Shown piece after piece: positions 5,680 to 12,512 of a stretch of 25,626 nucleotides of DNA (position 1 is its first letter; the number at the start of each line of letters is the position of its first letter). Below the pieces are notes generated by a model that worked only from the letters and a program-made list of their open reading frames with translations, searched no databases and was not told where the DNA came from. Source of the DNA: a virus. The position numbers were made by a program, and so were the translations under genes. The stretch is from positions 1 through 25,626 of IMG/VR virus record IMGVR_UViG_3300005581_000114; one strand, given 5' to 3'.

Positions 5680-5831
5680 GCTTTCCGCCCCTTAAAATAC
5701 TTTGCCGCAATCCGCCACAGCACGCCCTGCCGACTTTCGCCGGTCTTCGCTGATTCATCCGCCAATGGCTTTTGCAGTTCCGGCGGAACACGCAGCAGCA
5801 GTTGGGGATTGCCTTTCAGTTTCTTTGTCAC
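5676..5831 (-). CDS. Ribbon-helix-helix-type small protein
   Basis: About 51 residues from GTG at 5831: a basic start (TKKLKGN), a strand QLLLRVPPELQKPL, then two helices (LADESAKTGESRQGVLWRIAAKYF), a typical ribbon-helix-helix pattern as in Arc/CopG repressors. RHH dimers insert the strand in the major groove of short palindromes. I prefer GTG at 5831 because GAGG lies 8 bases before it. The longer GTG start at 5867 has no ribosome site and lies within a few bases of a stem-loop and T-run. This is the best candidate for a small repressor acting on the operon promoter; this role is inferred. Confidence 0.65.
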   Translation of the reverse strand: MTKKLKGNPQLLLRVPPELQKPLADESAKTGESRQGVLWRIAAKYFKGRKA

Positions 5832-5873
5832 GCCAGTTACCTCGCTGCTTTTTCCCGAATTCTTCACAAAAGT

Positions 5874-5907
5874 GAGGCGGCTGACCTGTGTCCCGTCCAG
5901 CCGCCTC
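5874..5907 (-). terminator. Stem-loop with T-run after the first early gene
   Basis: GAGGCGGCTG (5874-5883) pairs perfectly with CAGCCGCCTC (5898-5907) around a 14-base loop. On the minus strand it is followed by ACTTTTG. It sits 26 bp after the stop of the 80-residue gene and before the ribbon-helix-helix gene, so it may be a leaky terminator that lowers expression of the rest of the operon. Confidence 0.6.
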
Positions 5908-5933
5908 GGTTCTATCGGGCTTGCCGTGGTTCC

Positions 5934-6176
5934 TTAGAAGCTAGTGCGTCCAGTGGCGATCTCGTCGAATGAGTGATCGAAAGAAGAGCCGTCTGTTCCA
6001 AAGCAAACTTTGAACTTGCCAGCTACTCGGCCCTGTCCGGTGCAGTCAATGCTGATGGTCTTGCGTCCGTAGACGTTGCGGCCAAAAACCTGCTTCTGTG
6101 TTGCTGCTGGAAGAACTCCTTTAAATCCGTCAAGGTCGGCCAGTGTCAGGTTAGCGGCGATATCGTACTTTGTCAT
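5934..6176 (-). CDS. Hypothetical protein, first gene of the early operon
   Basis: An 80-residue protein. ATG at 6176 is preceded by TAAGGA at about 9 bases and lies roughly 35 bases downstream of the predicted transcription start, so I reject the longer starts at 6260 and 6218, which would cover the promoter. The sequence is soluble and beta-rich in the second half (TISIDCTGQGRVAGKFKV), with no recognised domain. Being first in the operon and followed by a stem-loop terminator, it is probably made earliest and in largest amount. It could be a regulator or host-directed protein; unknown. Confidence 0.6.
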   Translation of the reverse strand: MTKYDIAANLTLADLDGFKGVLPAATQKQVFGRNVYGRKTISIDCTGQGRVAGKFKVCFGTDGSSFDHSFDEIATGRTSF

Positions 6177-6216
6177 CGTTCTTTTCCTTACCAGTGTTTT
6201 GCGTCTCGGTGCGGGC

Positions 6217-6244
6217 ATGATATCACTATCGGCAAGAGCGTCAA
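6217..6244 (-). promoter_or_regulatory. Sigma70-type promoter of the early operon
   Basis: Minus strand TTGACG (6244-6239), 16-bp spacer, TATCAT (6222-6217). Both boxes differ from consensus by one base. A-tracts lie upstream at 6260-6305 (UP-element-like). The expected start is near 6210, giving a leader of about 35 bases to the first gene. This is the only strong promoter match I found in the window. Confidence 0.65.
6218..6225. promoter_or_regulatory. Candidate operator O1, TGATATCA, over the -10 box
   Basis: An 8-bp palindrome that covers the -10 hexamer of the early promoter. An identical copy lies 34 bp upstream. A repressor bound here would block polymerase directly. Binding protein unknown; the ribbon-helix-helix and winged-helix proteins of the operon are candidates. 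Confidence 0.5.
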
Positions 6245-6251
6245 TGGATGG

Positions 6252-6259
6252 TGATATCA
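6252..6259. promoter_or_regulatory. Candidate operator O2, TGATATCA, upstream of the -35 box
   Basis: A second identical 8-bp palindrome, centred 34 bp from O1 and just upstream of the -35 hexamer. Including one extra base, O1 and O2 form an inverted pair TGATATCAC/GTGATATCA. The spacing of about three helical turns would let bound dimers interact across the promoter. Confidence 0.5.
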
Positions 6260-6348
6260 TTTTGTGAGATTGCGGAAAAGATTTTTTGAAATCGTGTTTT
6301 TATTGGGCTTTCTGATCAGCATGACGGCCGAACGGCTCGCGGCGGGCT

Positions 6349-6402
6349 AAAACGCAGTGAGCCGCACCCGATCGGATGCGGCTCTTCCCAGACTGCGTTT
6401 TT
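6349..6402 (-). terminator. Terminator of the late operon, probably bidirectional
   Basis: AAAACGCAGT (6349-6358) pairs with ACTGCGTTTT (6392-6401), and an inner 7-bp stem AGCCGCA/TGCGGCT (6360-6366/6377-6383) lies inside. T-runs follow on both strands. It begins 26 bp after the stop of the last late gene on the minus strand. The rest of the 6177-6427 interval holds the early promoter and no gene. Confidence 0.75.
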
Positions 6403-6427
6403 GCGGGTCATGACGCCGCTGCCGTAA

Positions 6428-6919
6428 CTATGATTTCCACGCCACCGCGTAAGTGTCTCGCCAGTGTTCATTGCCGCTGACTTCGATCTGCACAAATCCT
6501 GCGTAGTGCAGTTCCTCGGCCAGCTCATCTTGGCTGATGTTTCCGTAATGCTCATCGACCTGCAATGCCCCGCCGTCGAATGCTGAGTGGGGATCTCTGC
6601 CGGGACCGCCGCACGTGATCAGGATTCGACCGCCCAGCTTCAGCCAGTTCGCCGCGTGTGTCAGGATCTCGCCCCAGTTCGGTGCGTGCTCGAATGCCTC
6701 GCAGCAGATCACAAGATCGACCAACTGTGCCGGAACGTAATCCGTTGCATCGCACACAACGTCGACTGCTGGGCCTGCGATGAGATCAAGGCCGATCCAT
6801 GTGGCTCCGGGAAAGTGTGCCCGAACACTGCCGTTGATGTCGCGGCTGCCAACTTCAATCACGCTGATTGCGTCACGTGTCGCATACCGCCCAACAAATT
6901 CAAACGCGCCGGGGTGCAT
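6428..6919 (-). CDS. Class I SAM-dependent methyltransferase
   Basis: A 163-residue Rossmann-type methyltransferase. Motif I is VIEVGSRDINGSVR (20-33), the acidic end of strand 2 is WIGLDLIAGPAVDVV (41-55), and LVICCEAFEHAPNW (69-82) corresponds to motif IV as in small phage and cell-wall methyltransferases. LKLGGRILITCGG follows as strand 5. I chose ATG at 6919 because AGGGAG lies 5 bases upstream; longer starts would overlap the upstream gene by up to 122 bases, against 20 here. It is the last gene of the late operon, next to two glycosyltransferase-like genes, so a sugar or protein substrate on the virion or host surface is more likely than DNA. Substrate not visible. Confidence 0.75.
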   Translation of the reverse strand: MHPGAFEFVGRYATRDAISVIEVGSRDINGSVRAHFPGATWIGLDLIAGPAVDVVCDATDYVPAQLVDLVICCEAFEHAPNWGEILTHAANWLKLGGRILITCGGPGRDPHSAFDGGALQVDEHYGNISQDELAEELHYAGFVQIEVSGNEHWRDTYAVAWKS

Positions 6920-7619
6920 GGCATCTCCCTGAATTGCAAAACCTTGACGTGAGCTTATTCCCATCCGGCCGCCAGGAGTTGCTGTCGTTGGCCGTCGCGA
7001 AGTAGTTCGCGTTTTCTTCATCCAGATTCGTCGGGTCGAGATACCAGGGCATGTGGCGGGCTGTGTATGGCTCGCCGGTTCTCAGTGTCGGCATCCCTAC
7101 AACTCGCGTCGCGAGCGATACGGGAAGTGATGCCGGATACATACAGAGCGTCGTGTCAATCGGTGCTCGATAATACTTGCCGCCAACAATCGGTGATCTC
7201 CAGAAACGTCGCTCCCAGTTCACAACGTCCGTTTGCCAGCTTGGCAAATCATTGATTCGCAGGCTTACTCCACACTTCTTGATTCCGCAGGTTCCACGGA
7301 CGCAGCTGGTTAGCGGTGCACGAAGCACTTCCATGAGATCGGACGGCACGCCGTCCAAGTCGAGATCGCAGTCAGTGACGCAGTAAAACCCATCGTTCGG
7401 CCTTCCCGTCGCTCCGCATTTCCACGGGGCATGGTGGCCCATGTTCTCGGACAATCGAATCACCTCGAATGGGCAGTGCTGATACCAGTCCAGCAACGGC
7501 TCCCACGTCGATGCGTTGTCGATGATGACCGGAACAGCGTTGTCGAGTGCTGCGATCTGCTCACAAAGTCTGCGCGTGGTAGTCAGCCGGTTGAATGTGT
7601 TCACATAGGCTGGTGTCAT
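6900..7619 (-). CDS. Glycosyltransferase, GT-A family 2-like
   Basis: A 239-residue protein starting directly with a GT-A fold: the first strand and PVIIDNAST (30-38) replace the usual nucleotide-binding start, FEVIRLSENMGHHAPW follows, and the acidic motif VTDCDLDLDG (81-90) provides the metal/nucleotide-sugar Asp residues. No membrane segment is present, so it acts in the cytoplasm. It has an ATGA overlap with the upstream gene and overlaps the following methyltransferase. Donor and acceptor are unknown; with its neighbours it may glycosylate virion proteins or modify host glycans. Confidence 0.75.
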   Translation of the reverse strand: MTPAYVNTFNRLTTTRRLCEQIAALDNAVPVIIDNASTWEPLLDWYQHCPFEVIRLSENMGHHAPWKCGATGRPNDGFYCVTDCDLDLDGVPSDLMEVLRAPLTSCVRGTCGIKKCGVSLRINDLPSWQTDVVNWERRFWRSPIVGGKYYRAPIDTTLCMYPASLPVSLATRVVGMPTLRTGEPYTARHMPWYLDPTNLDEENANYFATANDSNSWRPDGNKLTSRFCNSGRCHAPRRV

Positions 7620-8797
7620 TCAAACCCCCTCGCTGCTTTCCAAGCTGTCCATTCCGGCTCAACGTGCTCCGCAAAATAGCCGTGATTCAAAACCGATGAC
7701 GGCACAAGATCGTGGAAGATGCAGGCAGAATCTGAGAACTGAAATAAATGAGATGGCACGTATTCCACAATCCACCGATTATCTTCCTTCCATGTCCAGT
7801 CTCGCTCGAATAACTCTTTAGCTCGTGCCCACCAAAAAGAACCCGCGAAAAAGAAGTCGCCCGGCTTTTTCTTGACCAAAGGAGTTTGCGACCGCATCAC
7901 ACCGCACGTCGAATGACTCGCCAGGGCATCCTCTACAGATGGCAGATCCATGTTGGCCGCCCACATGATTTCCGCCCACTTTTGCTCCACGGCATCGAGT
8001 GTTTTTGTCACGCCCTTTGTGTGAGCCCGGAAGATAATCGCGTTCGGGTCATTGGTGTGCAGCAGGCTCAGCATTTCCAAGTGGGTCAGTGTTTCGGCCA
8101 ACTTGTTGTTATCCGCTCGCAGCCAATGGTCAACGCGAATGCCATCAAACAACGCCTGCACCTCTTCAATCGTTGCTGTGTTCTTGTCGACTCCCACGCC
8201 GATGACGATCCGACCGTTGAACTTGTCCTGATGCTTTCTGATCTGCTCAATGTGCCAATGCCAGTTCCACTCCTTGCCCTTCAGCGGATACAAATGAAAC
8301 ATCAGGCTTCGAGCCGGATTCACTAGCGGCCTGTATTCGTCTCGATATGCCGACCACTTCCCGAGCGGACACGATGACGAACGAGGCTTGACCTTCAGAG
8401 TCAGATTGCACCCGCAGCCGCCTTTGGTGTCGTCGCACCATCCATCGTTGTTCAGCGGACAACTGGCACAGATTGCAGATCGATGGGCTTGCTGTTCGTC
8501 TGTGGCTACGCGCATTCCGTCAGCGAGGAAATTGACAGCAGCATTCTTGAGGCTCACGACGCGATCGACGGCGCGGGATAATGCTGATTTCTGTTTGCAG
8601 GTTGTGCATGGCTTGCGGCATGATTTCGCAACAGCCTTGACTGGTTTTCGCTTAGGCTCCTTCGGTGCCCACTTTTGACCTGCCAGCATCGCGTCAATTC
8701 GCGGCTTATTTTCGCGACAAATCATCTGGTGAGTTTTTTTCAATGCGATATTTCGCACCGTGCAAAATCCAGATAGTTCGCACTGGCAATCACTCAC
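7616..8797 (-). CDS. Cys-cluster protein with C-terminal glycosyltransferase-like domain
   Basis: A 393-residue protein. The N-terminal third has three Cys groups: C4/C6/C12/C27, C60/C64/C67 and C110/C113/C121/C128/C130/C143 (AICASCPLNNDGWC and GGCGCNL), which probably bind zinc or iron-sulphur. From residue 165 to the end there is an alpha/beta domain (FHLYPLKGKEWNWHW, NGRIVIGVGVD, AIIFRAHTKG) that resembles capsule-type glycosyltransferases acting on polysaccharides; no clear DxD is seen. Translation starts at GTG, 11 bases after a GGAG, overlapping the 50-residue membrane-protein gene by 8 bases. Located after the tail fibre candidate. The fusion of a Cys cluster with a transferase domain is unusual; the assignment of the second part is moderate. 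Confidence 0.6.
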   Translation of the reverse strand: MSDCQCELSGFCTVRNIALKKTHQMICRENKPRIDAMLAGQKWAPKEPKRKPVKAVAKSCRKPCTTCKQKSALSRAVDRVVSLKNAAVNFLADGMRVATDEQQAHRSAICASCPLNNDGWCDDTKGGCGCNLTLKVKPRSSSCPLGKWSAYRDEYRPLVNPARSLMFHLYPLKGKEWNWHWHIEQIRKHQDKFNGRIVIGVGVDKNTATIEEVQALFDGIRVDHWLRADNNKLAETLTHLEMLSLLHTNDPNAIIFRAHTKGVTKTLDAVEQKWAEIMWAANMDLPSVEDALASHSTCGVMRSQTPLVKKKPGDFFFAGSFWWARAKELFERDWTWKEDNRWIVEYVPSHLFQFSDSACIFHDLVPSSVLNHGYFAEHVEPEWTAWKAARGFE

Positions 8798-8942
8798 GAT
8801 TTGCGTTCTCCGTTAATCTGGCAAGGTCATTTTTCCACGACTGTACCGCATGATCTCCGCTGGCTGCCGCAAACTCAGACCATCCATGCACAATAAACTG
8901 TGCGACAACAGCCAGAAACAAAACGCCGATCAGTCGTAACAT
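8790..8942 (-). CDS. 50-residue single-span membrane protein
   Basis: ATG at 8942 overlaps the stop of the large Cys-rich gene by one base (TGATG), and its TGA lies inside the start of the next gene. Residues 1-18 form a hydrophobic helix (MLRLIGVLFLAVVAQFIV), followed by a charged soluble tail (SWKNDLARLTENANRE). No lipobox Cys is present. Its late-operon position after the tail genes is where small lysis proteins (holin, spanin) often lie, but one span and 50 residues do not decide. It fills what would otherwise be a 144-bp gap. Confidence 0.6.
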   Translation of the reverse strand: MLRLIGVLFLAVVAQFIVHGWSEFAAASGDHAVQSWKNDLARLTENANRE

Positions 8943-10858
8943 CAGCAGTTGCTTTCCAGTTCGTAGACCGTCACATCTGAAATCTGATACCCAAAAGGAT
9001 TGCCCGACGTAAATCCGTCGATGACATCCAAAATCGCAGGGCAGTCACACGTCACAGTGTACGCGAGCTGATACCACGTTGTGGGAGTGTCGCCCTCTAG
9101 CCACCGGTAGTATATGCAATAAGTGCATCCGATACACTCGCAAACAAGGATCACCTCTAACGTGTCCTCGCGCGTTCCGCCCATTGGCAGCGGAAATGTT
9201 CCAGAGACGCTGCCACGATATCCGGGGAACGCACTAGGTGACCACGGCTCGCAACTGATTCCATCTTCGTCCTGCATTCCGTAGTAGAGCAAAAACTCTC
9301 TAGCCGCCGAGCCATGCGTGCCGTTGCCTGATGACCAAAGCAGTCGCAATGTTTCGCCCATGGGACGACCGCAGATGCAATCACCGATTATGGGAGGTAT
9401 TTCCTCGCAGTCACACTGCTTGCATCTGACCTCAATCAGGTCGCCATTCGGCAGCGTTACGCTAGCCGACAAATCCGCACAGCCGGTGACTGCAACTGGC
9501 TCCTGCTCCTCGCCGTCAGCGGTCAGCGTGATAACACACTCACCAGTGTACTGATCTCGGCCCAGCGCAATCGACAGATCGTAATAGCCGACCGTGCCTT
9601 CCCAGACCGGCGGATCACAAGGATATGATGTATCGCAAATCTCACCCGCGACAATATCGCCGCTGTACGGAGTAATTGTCACGCACAAGCAATCACACGA
9701 GCACCGGCAATCCCCGCAAAAAAAATCATTGCAGCCCGTGTCAGGATCAACAATCAACGCCAATTCTCGTGGCTCGTGCTTGCTCCAGCTCAACGTGCCT
9801 TCGAGATATGCCGTCGCCACTGCCACCGTGCCGCTCGGATCTCGGCAGCTTGCCCCCTCGTAGCAGTTCGCGCGATAAACTTCCTCGTCGTCAAGAGTGA
9901 CGATGTACTCGCATTCGCCGAACTGAGGTATCGGGGACCGAACCATCACAACCCGAAAGCCGATGTCGTTTCGTTTCGTCGTTTCGGCAATCAGCGTGCG
10001 GCTTGCTGATCTGCATTCCGCAGCAGTAGAATTCCAGCCGCCACCGCGAATGACCTGATCACCGGCAGAACCGTCTGCTCTTGAGTTTTGCGCCCACTCC
10101 CAGACGTTGCCGTGAGCGTCGACAAGGCCCTGAGCATTAGCCGGTTTGCCGCCCACATCGTGAGTTTCTGCCGCGCTGTTTGTAACAAACCAACCATTGT
10201 CTGGAAGGTCCGCAGAATTTGCCCCGAAGTTGTAGGCTGTCGTTGTTCCAGCTCGGCAAGCAAACTCCCATTCCGCTTCCGTTGGCAGCCGATAGGACCG
10301 TCCCATTAGGATTTCAGCAGGCAACGCCGACAACGCCGTGCAAAATGCCTGAGCATCCGCGTAAGACACTTTTTCAACTGGCCTGCCGCTGCCGCTAAAA
10401 TGACTTGGACTCAATCCTCGCACAGTTAGGTACTGCGATTGCGTGACCTCAGTTGTACCGATCACGAATTCATCGACACTTGTTGAGACCTCAGTTTCGT
10501 CGGCATCTCGCCCGGTTTCCGATCCGGGGCTGCCCATCGTGTATGTGCCTGCTTCGATCAGGGCGAACGGCATCCCGATCGAATTGCTACTGACTGGCGG
10601 AGTGATGTCCGGGAGGATTTCGCGTTCCCAGTACGATACAAACGCATGGCCGCCAACCGTGCCTGTCCATGATGTTCCGGCGAATGTCGCTGAACCGTAG
10701 GAGATGCCGTCTCCGTAGGTCTCCCATTCAAGACAAAGCTTGCAGGGCAACGTTCCGCAGCATTGATCAGCCGGAGCCGTGTCGCAAGTTTCAACCGTGA
10801 ATTCTGCACAAGGTTTCAGTCGCGTTGGCGATGCTTTGCGAAGATAACGCGGAGGCAT
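8942..10858 (-). CDS. Cys-rich virion protein with inserted FGE-sulfatase (formylglycine-generating enzyme fold) domain
   Basis: A 638-residue protein, probably a tail fibre, baseplate or receptor-binding protein. Residues 95-306 are an FGE-sulfatase domain: IEAGTYTMGS, TTEVTQSQY, PVEKVSYADAQAFC, YRLPTEAEWEFACR, DAHGNVWEW, VIRGGGWNS and DIGFRVV occur in family order. Of the two Cys of true FGE only C282 is present; the first is S277, so oxidase activity is unlikely and binding is more likely. FGE folds serve as receptor-binding lectin domains in some phages. Around it lie three Cys-rich repeats (each with a W/Y-x-G-x-V motif at 64, 419, 547 and clusters such as CGDCRCSCDCLC). The FGE domain interrupts the first repeat. 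I chose ATG at 10858 (TGATG overlap) over an upstream reading that covers the previous gene. Confidence 0.75.
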   Translation of the reverse strand: MPPRYLRKASPTRLKPCAEFTVETCDTAPADQCCGTLPCKLCLEWETYGDGISYGSATFAGTSWTGTVGGHAFVSYWEREILPDITPPVSSNSIGMPFALIEAGTYTMGSPGSETGRDADETEVSTSVDEFVIGTTEVTQSQYLTVRGLSPSHFSGSGRPVEKVSYADAQAFCTALSALPAEILMGRSYRLPTEAEWEFACRAGTTTAYNFGANSADLPDNGWFVTNSAAETHDVGGKPANAQGLVDAHGNVWEWAQNSRADGSAGDQVIRGGGWNSTAAECRSASRTLIAETTKRNDIGFRVVMVRSPIPQFGECEYIVTLDDEEVYRANCYEGASCRDPSGTVAVATAYLEGTLSWSKHEPRELALIVDPDTGCNDFFCGDCRCSCDCLCVTITPYSGDIVAGEICDTSYPCDPPVWEGTVGYYDLSIALGRDQYTGECVITLTADGEEQEPVAVTGCADLSASVTLPNGDLIEVRCKQCDCEEIPPIIGDCICGRPMGETLRLLWSSGNGTHGSAAREFLLYYGMQDEDGISCEPWSPSAFPGYRGSVSGTFPLPMGGTREDTLEVILVCECIGCTYCIYYRWLEGDTPTTWYQLAYTVTCDCPAILDVIDGFTSGNPFGYQISDVTVYELESNC

Positions 10859-11295
10859 CAGTCGCACTCCGGCTGGGCACAAAGGTCGTCGATGATCCAT
10901 TTTGGCGTACACGCACCGGTTAGCGGGTACATGTAGGTGGCTCGGCCTGTCGTTCCAACCAAGTCCTGCGGAGTCAATCCGTAAAGGTAATTGCAGATGT
11001 CGTAGACATAATAATCGCCACCATATTCCGCCCCCGGTGGCGTGCCAGTGCAGCTCAGATTGTACCACGTCGCAGTGGCCACCAGCGTCGTTTCGGAAAC
11101 GTAGTCAGTTTCAGGGCAAAGAACATCGGTGATTGTAAACCAGATTGTGTGCCCGCCGCCCGAACCTCCGCCTTCTCGTTGCTGCCAACGCCCTCGCACC
11201 TGAGCGGGATTCATCATTCGACGCATAACCTCACGAGCAATCTTTTTGTATTGCTCTGCGCCTTTTGCGTCGAATCCAACTACAGGATCTGACAT
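10858..11295 (-). CDS. Hypothetical tail or baseplate protein
   Basis: A 145-residue protein directly upstream of the FGE-domain protein, overlapping it by one base. A charged helical start (AEQYKKIAREVMRRMM) and a Gly-rich hinge (EGGGSGGGH) precede a beta-rich, Tyr/Thr-rich C-terminal part with five scattered Cys. The Cys and Tyr content resembles the repeats of its neighbour, suggesting the two assemble together at the tail tip. No known family is recognised. Confidence 0.65.
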   Translation of the reverse strand: MSDPVVGFDAKGAEQYKKIAREVMRRMMNPAQVRGRWQQREGGGSGGGHTIWFTITDVLCPETDYVSETTLVATATWYNLSCTGTPPGAEYGGDYYVYDICNYLYGLTPQDLVGTTGRATYMYPLTGACTPKWIIDDLCAQPECD

Positions 11296-11299
11296 TTGA

Positions 11300-11668
11300 T
11301 CACTTCTCGTAGACGATGATGCGAACGTTGCAAGATGCCGTGTTGGCCTTCAGGTATAATGTTGCTCCGGGCTCAATAGTAAACGTTGCCGGAGTCCCTG
11401 CACCGTACAGCCGCATGCCATAAACGGTGGTGGCAAAGCCGACCTGCACATAATTGACCGAGTCAAGGTTATAGACGACGCACAACCCCTCTGTTCCGAT
11501 ATCTCCAAATGCGGGGCCAGCGGTCTCTTCCGATGTGCCCACGCTCAGCGTTACATCGTAAACCAATGCCCCTGTCATCGTCATCGAGATTTGAGGCGGC
11601 GTGAACTCATGCTTGAGAGCACCTTTGAGTAGCCGAACGGACTGGTTTACTTTAATTTCATCAGCCAT
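11300..11668 (-). CDS. Hypothetical virion structural protein
   Basis: A 122-residue, beta-rich protein (repeated short strands such as ALVYDVTLSVG, VNYVQVGFAT, ATFTIEPGATLYLKANT) with the look of a small beta-sandwich tail or fibre accessory protein. It lies 4 bp from each neighbour in the tail-tip cluster. No membrane segment or catalytic motif. The name is from context and composition only. Confidence 0.65.
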   Translation of the reverse strand: MADEIKVNQSVRLLKGALKHEFTPPQISMTMTGALVYDVTLSVGTSEETAGPAFGDIGTEGLCVVYNLDSVNYVQVGFATTVYGMRLYGAGTPATFTIEPGATLYLKANTASCNVRIIVYEK

Positions 11669-11672
11669 GTTT

Positions 11673-12512
11673 TTAGCTCAGTGGCAAAGAGGAGAACGCC
11701 TTGGTTTCGTACACAGTAAACGAACCATATACGGCCGTGGCTGGTGTAGGATTTGAAAGCACAGCCCCCGATCCATTCAGCGGAACTGGTGCTGCTGGAA
11801 GCTCATCATCACCGTCGTTCCTGATGTTCGAGATTACACCAGCGATGTTTTCTCGAAAGCCCGCATCCAGCGGTTCCAGCAACCAGCCATTTTTTTGAAG
11901 ATGGATTGAAAACACCACAGTGCGAAACGCTATTCCGTTGCGTGTCTGTACCTCGCTGACCGTCACGGCCTGCATCTTTGCTTTGCCTGCGGCGATTGAA
12001 ACACCATCTACCGTGAATGTGTCTGAGTTCACCGCGTCCTGATATGTCAAAATCCATGTTGGCACTGTTGTCAGATTCTTCGTCACCGTCACGACTCGCC
12101 GGGAATCGTCCATCATGTATGGAGGATCAAACGGATCTCCAGCACTATTGACAATCGCGTTGCCGGTCTGGTCTACGATTGCCGGTCGCTGGAACTGCTC
12201 TGAATTCCATGTGATCAATACAGGGTCGGATGTTGGCGTTTCTGACAGCTCGCGTTCACTTGAGTATTCCGCCGTGACCGTCCAGCCTTTCCAGTCTTCG
12301 GTATTCTCCACACTCAGCGTCGTACACCATGCCCCAGAATCTTCTGGATGCGTCGCGCCGATTGCCGGAAGGTTTGTGTCGCTACCAACCGCATACGGTC
12401 CATCTGATCGCGATGTGGTTTCCAGCCGGAATTGTCGCGAGTAACTCCGCATTCCTTTGCTGTTGGTTGCCTTGCGACCGCTTCCAATTTCTTCTTTGAA
12501 AATTACGCTCAT
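11673..12512 (-). CDS. Hypothetical tail protein downstream of tape measure
   Basis: A 279-residue protein that starts in an ATGA overlap with the tape measure stop. This position usually holds the distal tail or baseplate hub protein. The sequence is beta-rich (WTVTAEYSSE, RRVVTVTKNL, FRTVVFSIHLQKNGWL) and lacks the classical motifs I know for distal tail proteins. A structural role at the tail tip is likely from synteny; the precise part is not shown. Confidence 0.65.
   Translation of the reverse strand: MSVIFKEEIGSGRKATNSKGMRSYSRQFRLETTSRSDGPYAVGSDTNLPAIGATHPEDSGAWCTTLSVENTEDWKGWTVTAEYSSERELSETPTSDPVLITWNSEQFQRPAIVDQTGNAIVNSAGDPFDPPYMMDDSRRVVTVTKNLTTVPTWILTYQDAVNSDTFTVDGVSIAAGKAKMQAVTVSEVQTRNGIAFRTVVFSIHLQKNGWLLEPLDAGFRENIAGVISNIRNDGDDELPAAPVPLNGSGAVLSNPTPATAVYGSFTVYETKAFSSLPLS

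Noticed and set aside
5832-5867. Longer start (GTG at 5867) of the ribbon-helix-helix gene
   Set aside because: It has no ribosome site and lies directly after a terminator-like stem-loop; GTG at 5831 has GAGG at 8 bases.
8942-10858. Diversity-generating retroelement target
   Set aside because: The FGE fold is typical of such targets, but I found no reverse transcriptase and no template repeat of the C-terminal coding sequence in the window. The FGE domain is also central, not C-terminal.
10859-11068. 70-residue N-terminal extension of the Cys-rich FGE-domain protein
   Set aside because: It lies wholly inside the upstream 145-residue gene in another frame, and the ATG at 10858 makes the usual one-base overlap with its stop.
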